From assembly GCA_030035585.1 (NCBI GenBank), contig CM057461.1:171751624-171815623 (forward strand): 64,000 bases of DNA. The letters run 5' to 3'. Position 1 is the stretch's first letter. Every line of letters begins with the position of its first letter. The notes beneath the pieces were generated by a model. That model was not told the origin of the DNA. It saw nothing but the letters and a program-made list of their open reading frames with translations, and did no database searches. Made by a program: the position numbers and the translations under genes. This DNA is from Dugong dugon (lineage: Eukaryota > Chordata > Mammalia > Sirenia > Dugongidae). Positions 56,241-64,000 of this stretch are shown one piece after another.

Positions 56241-57537
56241 AAAGATAATCCCACAGAATGTGGAAATTATAGAACAATATCATTAATATCACAAACAAGT
56301 AAAATTTTGCTGGAGATCATTCAAAAGCGACTGCAGCAGTACATCAACAGGGAAACTCCAGAAATTTAAGCTGGATTCAGAAGAGGACATGGAATGAGAA
56401 GTATCATTGCTGACGTCAGATGGATCCTGGCTGAAAGCAGAGAATACCAGAAAGATGTTTACCTGTGTTTTATTGACTATGCAAAGGCATTCAACTGTGT
56501 GGATCATAACAAAATTTATGAACAACATTGCAAAGAAATGGGAATTCCAGAACACTTAATTGTGCTCATGAGGAACCTGTACTTAGACCAAGAGGCAGTC
56601 GTTTGAACAGAGAGAGGGGATACTGCATGACTTAAAAGCAAGAAAGGTGTGTGTCAGGGTTGAATCCTTTCACCATACTTATTCAGTCTATATGCTGACA
56701 AATAATCTGAGAAGCTGGGCTATATGAAGAGGAACGAGACATTAGGATTGGTGGAAGACTCATTAACAACCTGCAATATGTAGATGACACAACCTTGCTT
56801 GCTGAAAGCGAAGAGGACTTGAAGCGCTTACTGATGAAAGTCAAAGACTACAGCCTTGAATATGGATTACATCTCAACATAAAGAAAACAAAAATCCTCA
56901 CAACTGGACCAATAAGCAACATCATGGTAAGTGGAGAAAAGATTGACATCAAGGATTTCATTTTACTTGGATTCACAATCAATGCCCATGGAAGCCTCAG
57001 TCAGGAAATCAAACAACATATTGCACTAGGCAAATCTGCTGCAAAAGACCTCTTTAAAGTGTTAAAAAGCAAAGATGTCACTTTTAGGACTCAGGTGCGC
57101 CTGACCCAAGCCATGGTGTTTTCAATAGCTTCATAAGCATGGGAATGCTGGACAATGAATAAAGAAGACTGAAGAAGAATTGATGCCTTTGAATTACAGT
57201 GTTGGTGAAGAATATTTAATGTATCATGGCTGCCAGAAGAAGGAACAAATCTGTGTTGGAAGAAGTACAGCCAGAATGCTCCTTAGAAGCAAAGACGGCA
57301 AGACTTCTCACATACTTTGGACATGTTATCAGGATGGATCAGTCCCTGGAGACAGACATCATGCGTGGTAAAGTAGGGGGTCAGCAAAAAGAAGAAGACC
57401 CTCAAGGAGATGGATTGACACAGTGGCTGCAACAATGGGCTCAAACATAACAATGATCATGAGGATGATCATTGTTTTGTTCTGTTGTACACAGGGTCCT
57501 TACGAGACAGAACCAACTCGATGGCACCTAACAACAA

Positions 57538-57540
<3 letters not shown>

Positions 57541-57579
<39 letters not shown>

Positions 57580-57582
57580 TAT
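57541..57582. repeat. (GT)n/(TA)n microsatellite at the RTE tail
   Basis: GTGTGTGTATATATATATAT run directly after the RTE 3' end, with further TATG/GTGT sequence to about 57,607. Confidence 0.92.
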
Positions 57583-57607
57583 ATTACATATGTATATACG
57601 TGTGTGT

Positions 57608-58533
57608 CTACTAAGGGCTCTCAATATCTAAATTAGTTGTTGCTCAAAAACAAAATTCACTTGTAAGTCAACTGTTTAGAATTCAGGAAAAAAAGCCAAC
57701 TATTCAGTTTTCAGAAATTTTCTTTACACTAACCTTGTTGTAAATGGTTATTTGTTCCTATCCACTGTAGAATATTTTTTAAAGAGTACACAGACATACA
57801 AATATAATCTTGCGATGATGCATGACTGAATGTGTTATCACACTGTTTAATAGGTTTTTGTGGGTTTTTTTAACCTTTTGTTTTCTGTAGTTCGTGGACC
57901 ATACAGTGTGACATGTTTTATGGATACAGAAATTGTGAAAGTAAAGGTGTTAGAGAATGCAGTGTCAGCTCAGATGACCTCACTATGGGGCAAATTCCCA
58001 CTTTTCACCCTCAGGGATCTTCATTTTTAAGAAGTATTCCACACAATTCTGATAATATGGGTCACACTGACGAAAACAGATTCAAAAGTTGTTTAGTTTG
58101 GTTTTCGCGTTGCCAACAGCAACAATGGCAGTGATTCAGCAGTAACGAAGTGTTGTAAAGGCATGTTTTTCTAAGTAAAGGTCATTTGCAAATTGTGTGC
58201 TTGTAAGCTGGGGGACAAACAAACAATAAAATATATTCCACTACTGGCAATTCTTAAAAAATAACTAGAACAGTGTTAACAGAAGGAGTGATGTATGACA
58301 GTATTTTGAAGCCAGTGAATTTCTGTAAAACTTTATAAGCCAAATCTTGGACTCTACTTTTAGCATATAGACGGCATGTATTCTTCAAAGTAAAATGATA
58401 TTTCTTTTTCTAATACGAGAACTATGTATTTTATGTGAAATAGCACAGTAGTATTCGATAAAGCCTATTGAAGTACTTAAGCTGATAAAACTTTAAATTG
58501 GATTTTCTCCTACATTCAATTCTTATTTCTTTC
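57608..58533. other. Single-copy AT-rich DNA
   Basis: Nothing recognised. A 73-codon frame at 57,913-58,134 has no motif. Confidence 0.4.
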
Positions 58534-58943
58534 TGTCTTAATTATCTAGTGCTGTTATAACAGAAATACAACAAATGGGTGGTTTTAACAAACGAAGTTT
58601 ATTTTCTCATAGTTTAGGAGGCTAGAAGTTGAAATTCAGGGTGCCGGCTCTAGGGGAAAGATTTCTCTGTCTGTTGGATCTGGAGGAAGGTCCTTGTCTC
58701 TTTGAGCTTCTGTTCCTGGCTAATCTTCACGTGGCTTGGCATCTCTTTTCCCCCATCTCTGCTCTGTTTGCTTGTTTAATCTCTTTTATATTGCAAAAGA
58801 AATTGACTCAAGATACACACTACACTAATCCTTCCTCATTAGCATAACAAAGACAACCCATCTTCCAAATGGGATTATAACCATAGGCAGAGAGGTTAGC
58901 ATTTACAACACGTATATTTGGGGGACATAATTCAATCCATAAC
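58534..58943 (-). mobile_element. MaLR-type solo LTR, copy 5
   Basis: Starts TGTCTTAATTATCTAGTGCT and ends ATTCAATCCATAACA. Shorter than copies 2-4 through internal deletion of the 5' part. Confidence 0.85.
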
Positions 58944-59345
58944 ACCTTCCTATGGTAAAACAAGTCCAATTCTCATCATTAGCACAACCAGTTGACTACC
59001 TACACTATGTCAAAATTCTAGGGAACACTGTAATTATTTTCTGATTGCATCTATTATACTGAAACTAACATTTTTGATTAGGTAAATAAACTGGGAAAGG
59101 CTGTCCTAAAATGCTCGCTTTGACCATGCCATCCATTTCCTCTTTGGAAAAATGAATGCTATACCTTAAGTCACTCACCTGAAAAATCAATTCAATGAAT
59201 TTACAGCAAGTGCTTTTTCCTATTATTCATCAATTTTACTTTATTTTGTACACTGACTGAGGTACTTAGAATTTAGAACCAACTTACTAGACAACTGACA
59301 GAATTTATACTGTACTTGTACCTATAAAATTCGTTCCAACAGTAG
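58944..59345. other. Single-copy DNA
   Basis: Nothing recognised. Confidence 0.4.
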
Positions 59346-60955
59346 ACACACAACAGAAAACAACAAATGCTGGTGAAGATGTGGGGAAATTGGAACCCTG
59401 ATCCACTACCAGTAGGACTGTAAAATGATACAACCACTATGGAAAATTGTATGGTGCTTCCTCAAAAAACTAGAACTAGGACTACCTTATGATCCAGCAA
59501 TTCCACTCCTGGGTATATATTTTAGAGACGTAAAGAAATGACGTGAATAGACATATGCGCTTCTATGTTCATTGCAGAATTATTCACAGTAGCAAAAAGA
59601 TGGAAATAATCTAAGCGCCCATCAATAGAAGAATGGATAAACAAATTGTGGCACATACATACAATGGAAAGTTATGCAGCCATAAAGAATAATGATGACC
59701 TCTTGATAACTAACTTGAATGAATCTGGAGGACATTATGCTAAGTACAATAAGTCAATCACAAAAGGACAAATATTGTATGATCTTACTTTCATAAAAAG
59801 ACAAGAATAGGTATACATACAGATACCAATATTCATTTGTAGTTATCAGGGATGGGAAAGGTAACACTGAATGTGGGTGGAGTGCACACAGCTTGACCAA
59901 GTGAAGTTCACAAGAAAAAAGGACATTTTTGGTAACTACTGTGAGGTATATAATTTTGCAACAACAGTAACAATGAAAAAATATATGTGCGGTTACAAAT
60001 CTATACATGTATGTGTATAGGTATGTATATGTTTGTATACATATGTGTGCATATTTGTATATACATGTATGTATGTGCATGCATATATATTCATATACAT
60101 ACTAAAGCACATAGGGGGCACAGTTATAGATATTTCTTAGACATAACCAAATACCTTAAGGGATTGGTTTTCTGGGTTGGATGGCTTAGGACCATAGTCT
60201 TGTGGGACAACTCAGTCAATTTGCATAATACAGTTCATAAAGTTTATGTTTACATCCTAGTTTGCTGAGTAGAGTCTGGAGTCTTAAAAGCTTGCGAGTG
60301 GCCATGTAAGATAGAACTATTGGTCTCTACTCATCCAGAGCAAAAGAGAAAGAAGAAAACCAAAGACTCAGGGAAGAAACTACTCTATAGGACTAATATT
60401 CTACACTAACCACCACCTCATCTACCCTGAGATCAGAAGAACTACATGGTGCCCAGTTACCACTACCAGCAATTCTGATCAGGGACACAACAGATGGAGC
60501 CTGATATAATGTAAGAAAAATGTGGGACAGAACTCAAATTCTTAAAAAGACCAGACTTACCAGACTGGCTGAGACGGGGGTGCTCCTAGAGACTGTCTCC
60601 CTGAGATACTCTTTAAACTTGAACCAAAACTATCCCGAGGTCACCTTTTCGCTAAATAACACATTGGCTCATAAAATAAAGAATATCAACATGAGTACTG
60701 TGCTCCTTTAAAAAAATCCATATGAGACCAAACGGTCAACTCTTATCTAAAGCAAAGATTAGAAGGTAAAGGACAAGGAAACCAGGCTACTGGAAATGGA
60801 ACAACCAGAACAGAAATAATGAGAATGTTGACACATTGTGAAAATCATAACCAATGTCATTGAACAATTTGTGTAGAAGTTGTTAAATGGGAGCCTAATT
60901 TACTATGTAAACTTTCACTAAAAACACAATAAAATATTATTAAAAAAACAAAACT
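59346..60955 (+). mobile_element. L1 3' end: ORF2 C-terminus and complete 3' UTR
   Basis: 59,346-59,800 is the last part of ORF2 (GGACTACCTTATGATCCAGC encodes LPYDPAIP-like, CCACTCCTGGGTATATATTT). The 3' UTR follows with the TATG-rich tract (59,990-60,105), the block GGGGGCACAGTTATAGATAT ... GTCTTAAAAGCTTGCGAG, and a single terminal module (TTGTTAAATGGGAGCCTAAT) ending in TTAAAAAAAC. It is the best complete copy of this 3' UTR here. ORF2 is broken by stops. Confidence 0.9.
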
Positions 60956-61523
60956 GTAGACACAGCATTCCTAACCCTTCTAATCCAATTTGCAGTTTTG
61001 TTTTTGGTGTTCTGCAAAAGTGTGTCTGGTTTACCAAGTCTGACTTAAATTTTAATTACTTTGGTAAATTGCTTAAATATAAGTTGCATTGCATTACTTT
61101 TAAAAAACACAGTTATATAAACAAAAATCTAAATATTGTTAATCTCTCTGGAAAAAATAAAATATGTAGGTATATAGCACCACCTACTGATAAGCATATT
61201 TATGAGACTACCTGATTTTAGTTCACTAATAAGTGAAAATTACAGGGACATCATATGTTCCCACTTATCTTGTGAATATCCCTAGGATGATTATTTCTAT
61301 CCCCTTGGTATTGATGAGCTGATCCCTCTACTAGTTTACAATACAATAGAGAAAAATATATATATATTTAATAAAAACAAGAGTTAAACAAATAATACTA
61401 ATTTAAGTGTGCTGATTATCAATTTCTTTCATCTCAGTTCCAAAGCCATTCCTCATTGCCTTGCTTGTGATAATGGGGCTGAATCTTTAAACATTTCTCC
61501 ATTTCTAGCTGGCAACATATTAA
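60956..61523. other. Single-copy AT-rich DNA
   Basis: Nothing recognised; a short ATATATAT patch lies at 61,357. Confidence 0.4.
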
Positions 61524-61725
61524 TGGAGGGAACAATTACTCATAGGCAAGTTCAAGTTGAAGCTAAAGAAAATGACAAGTCCATGAGAGTCAAAATACAA
61601 TCTTGAGTATATCCCACCTGAATTTAGAGACCATCTCAAGAGTGGATTTGATGCATTGAACACTAATGACCAAAGATCAGAAGACCTGTGGGATGACATC
61701 ATGGAAGCTGTGGGATGACACAGCA
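61524..61725 (+). mobile_element. RTE internal fragment (copy H)
   Basis: TAGGCAAGTTCAAGTTGAAG, GAGTATATCCCACCTGAATT, GATGCATTGAACACTAATGA: the segment just after the endonuclease, the same as 63,035-63,215 in copy I. It ends with a small internal repeat of GCTGTGGGATGACA. Confidence 0.85.
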
Positions 61726-61744
61726 GGAAGAAGGGGCTTATCTT

Positions 61745-61975
61745 TCCGGTTCAGTTGTGAGTTTTTTTCAATGTTGCCTTTTCCAGAATATCATATAGTT
61801 GTAATCATACACTATATAGATTTTCCAGACTGGCTTCTTTCACTTAGCAATATGCATTTAAGTTTCCTTCATGTCTTATCATGGTTTGATGGCTCATCTC
61901 TTTTTATCACTGAATAATACTCTATTGTATGTATGTACAGTTTGTTTACTTGTTTATCTAGGACACCACTTATCT
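61745..61975 (-). mobile_element. L1 fragment, minus strand
   Basis: CCAGAATATCATATAGTTGT, GACTGGCTTCTTTCACTTAG, CAATATGCATTTAAGTTTCC, TCACTGAATAATACTCTATT match the complement of an older L1 3' region. Confidence 0.78.
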
Positions 61976-63450
61976 GTCAGTTTGCTGTACTGTGGAGGCT
62001 TGCATATTGATGTAATGATGGAAGCTATGTCACCAGTATTTCGAACACCAGCAGGGTCACCCATGATGGACAGATTTCAGCAGAGCTTCCAGACTAGGAA
62101 GTAGGACCTGGCGACCTACTTTGGAGGGTACAAGCCAGTAAAAACATTATGAACAGTAGCAGAACATTGTCTGACGTAGTGCTGGAAGATGAGCCCCTCA
62201 GGTTGGGAAGCACTCAAAATACAACTAAGGAAGAGCTGCCTACTCAAAGTTGAGTCAATCTTACTGATGTGGATGGAGTAAACTTTTCAGGACCTTCATT
62301 TGCTGATGTGGCACAACTCAAAATGAGAAGAAACAGCTGCAAACATCCATGAGTAATTAGAACATGGACAAAGTATGAATTTAGGAAAATTGGAAGTTGT
62401 CAAAAAAGAAATGGAATACTTGAAGATTGATATTCTAGGCATTAGTGAGCTGAAATGGACTGGTATTAGCCATTGTGAATTGGACAGTCATATGGTCTAC
62501 TATGCCAGGAATAACAAATTGAAGAGGTAGAGTGTCATATTCATTGTCAAAAAGAACAGTTCAAAATCTATCCTGAAGTACAACACTGTAAGTGATAGGA
62601 TAATATCCATATGCCTGCAAGGTAGACCAGTTAATATACTATTATTCAAATTTATCCACCAACTGCTAATGACAAAAATGAAGAAATTAAAGACACTTAC
62701 CAAATTCTGTAGTGTGAAATTGATCAAAAATGCAATCAAGATGCATAGATAATTATGGTGATTAGAAGGTGAAATTAGTAAACAAAGAAGGATCAGTAGT
62801 TGGAAAATATGGCTTTGGTGATAGAAGCATTGCTGGATAGTGCATGGTAGATTTTAGCAAGACCAATGACCTATTATTGGAAATACCTTTTTTCAACAAC
62901 ATAAATGGCATCTTTACAAGTGGACCTCCCTGGATGGAATACACAGGAATCAAATGGACTAAGTCTGTGCAAAGAGATTATGGAAAAGCTCCATATCATC
63001 AGTTAGAACAAGGCCAAAGACAGACCATCAATTGCTCCTAGGCAAGTTCAATTTGAAGCTAAAGAAAATTAAAACAAGTCCATGAGAGTCAAAGTACTAC
63101 TTTGAGTATATCCCATCTGAATTTAGAGACCATCTCAAGAATAGATTTGATGCATTGAACACTAATGACTGAAGACCAGACAAGCTGTGGGATGACATCA
63201 TTGACAACATACACGAAGAAAGCAAAAGGTCATTAAAAAGACAGGAAAGAAAGAAAAGACCAAAATGGATGTCAGAAGAGATGCTGAAACTCGCTCTTGA
63301 ACGTAGAATAGCTAAAGCAAAAGAAAAAAAAAGATGAAGTGAAAGAGCTGAACAGAAGATTTTAAAGAGCAGCTCAAGAAGACAAAGTATTATAATGAAA
63401 TGTGCAAAGAATTGGAGTTAGAAATCCAAAAGGGACAAACACACTTTGTA
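61976..63450 (+). mobile_element. RTE LINE 5' half (copy I)
   Basis: 5' end TCTGTCAGTTTGCTGTACTG, then the endonuclease coding region with ILGISELKWTGI-like reading (about 62,430-62,470), EIPFFNNINGIFTSGPPW (about 62,876-62,935), and the basic linker (RQERKKRPKW-like, 63,240-63,270). It stops at 63,450 where an ERVL-like LTR begins. Many stops and indels. Confidence 0.9.
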
Positions 63451-63451
63451 T

Positions 63452-64000
63452 CTTAGGCTGGGTTCTCTAGAGAAGCAAAACCAGTAAAGTGTATAAATAT
63501 ATGTGTATAGAGAGAGATTTAGATCAAGGAAACAGCTCACATGAGCTGGAAAGTCCCAAGTCCGTGGTTCACTCTTGATTCACGTAGCCATAGCAGCTGG
63601 CAAACCCAAGATCGTTAGGTCTGAGAAGAGGGCTCTGGCTCACAAGTTGTGAAGATAGACAAATCCCAAGATAGACAGGCAAGACTGCAAGGCTTCTCCT
63701 GATTCACATAGCTGCAGGGACTGGCAAACTCAAGATTGGCAGGTTGGAGATCAGGACTCTTGCTCACAAGCTGTGAAGATCGGCAGGTAAGCTGCTAGGT
63801 CAAGTCCCAAGAAACAGAGGTCAGACGAACTAGAGGTAGCTGCAGGATCCAGAGAGGGCAAAAGTCTGAACATCCACTTATATTCAGATGGAGGCTACAC
63901 ACCCAAGGAATCTCCGTTTCAACTGCTTGGCTACTCACTGGAGATCCCATTATGGGAGTGATCACATATAAACACTAAGAATAATGACCCAGCCAAGCTA
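63452..64000 (-). mobile_element. ERVL-like LTR, minus strand, running off the window
   Basis: Begins TCTTAGGCTGGGTTCTCTAG, then AGAAGCAAAACCAGTAAAGT, and reaches ATAATGACCCAGCCAAGCTA at the edge, matching the LTRs at 44.6 kb (same strand) and 12.2 kb (opposite strand). Three partly repeated TTCACATAGC/CTCACAAG modules lie inside. It interrupts RTE copy I. Confidence 0.85.

Larger units (their letters stand above)
53641..57538 (+). mobile_element. RTE-clade LINE, full span with nested insertions (copy G)
   Basis: Longest RTE in the window. The 5' region begins TGTCAGTTTGTCCTACTGCG. Endonuclease: IGTWTVQSINLGK (about 54,020-54,050) and the 54,183-54,464 segment (FSGSILKYSVVSDRIIFIHL); 54,844-55,107 is the basic linker; KNKAPGIDRIPIEMFQ at about 55,360-55,405. 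A minus-strand AfroSINE (55,443-55,612) and a MaLR LTR (55,703-56,240) interrupt the RT. RT resumes with FIDYAKAFNCVDHNK (about 56,470-56,510) and a YVDD box (56,777-56,788). Ends CACCTAACAACAATG. At least eight frame breaks, so it is dead. Confidence 0.94.

Noticed and set aside
1..64000. CRISPR arrays, operons, phage or bacterial systems
   Set aside because: Repeat content, LINE/SINE/ERV families and base composition are those of a mammalian nuclear genome; the only tandem arrays are microsatellites.
1..64000. A wholly new biological system
   Set aside because: The window is explained mainly by known classes of transposon; the most novel points are the RTE-SINE modular relationships, the duplicated L1 3' module and the unnamed MITE and LTR families listed above.

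Overview
This is vertebrate nuclear DNA, and the repeats point to an afrotherian mammal, most likely an elephant or close relative. Three things support that. (1) About twenty copies of a tRNA-headed SINE carry the AfroSINE consensus features (CCTGGTGGCACAGTGGTTAA head, CTATGAGTCGGAATCGACTC tail). (2) There are many RTE-clade LINE copies ending in (AAC)n. (3) The L1 elements share an unusual 3' UTR. Mammal-wide repeats (MIR, MLT1-type LTRs, Tigger-type DNA transposons) are also present. There are no prokaryotic genes, no CRISPR array and no rRNA. I see no intact protein-coding gene; every long reading frame I can identify belongs to a dead transposon or retrovirus.

Layout. 0-3.1 kb: a Tigger-type DNA transposon abutting (apparently inserted into) L1 ORF2, then the L1 3' UTR. 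3.1-6.5 kb: single-copy DNA, a (GT)n-(CG)n tract and a CpG island at about 5.1-5.65 kb, then three AfroSINEs. 6.5-8.3 kb: a DNA transposon split by an L1 3' end with a 15-bp target-site duplication. 8.8-14.6 kb: an MLT1-type LTR, then a decayed class I (gammaretrovirus-like) provirus on the minus strand (LTR, gag, protease, RT, RNase H) interrupted by a solo LTR and by SINEs. 14.6-19 kb: two minus-strand MaLR LTRs, a MITE, a MIR. 19-22.2 kb: near full-length minus RTE. 24-26.2 kb: MLT1 LTR and an RTE interrupted by an opposite-strand RTE. 26-34.6 kb: MIRs, SINEs, a MaLR LTR, an L1 3' end, a second MITE copy. 34.6-38.4 kb: a near full-length minus RTE that splits an older AfroSINE. 38.4-49.4 kb: mainly single-copy DNA with scattered SINEs, an unusual tRNA-Gly-headed SINE, an ERVL-type LTR and one possible host exon (39,594-39,727). 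49.4-57.5 kb: two plus-strand RTEs, an LTR-like element and nested insertions. 57.5-64 kb: MaLR LTR, L1 3' end, two RTE pieces and an ERVL-type LTR running off the end.

How the parts work together. The RTE LINE and the AfroSINE are visibly linked. The SINE 3' end matches the RTE 3' end, and the central segment of the longer SINE variants matches the RTE 5' region. The SINE body therefore looks like an internally deleted RTE with a tRNA head, a partnership like ruminant BovB/Bov-tA. The tRNA-Gly SINE at 43.6 kb shares the same 5'-derived segment. Several nested insertions with readable target-site duplications give a relative order of events. LTR elements are strongly biased to the minus strand (11 of 14). 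Together with the CpG island and the possible plus-strand exon, this is compatible with the window lying in a large intron of a plus-strand gene, but that is inference and the gene is not identified.
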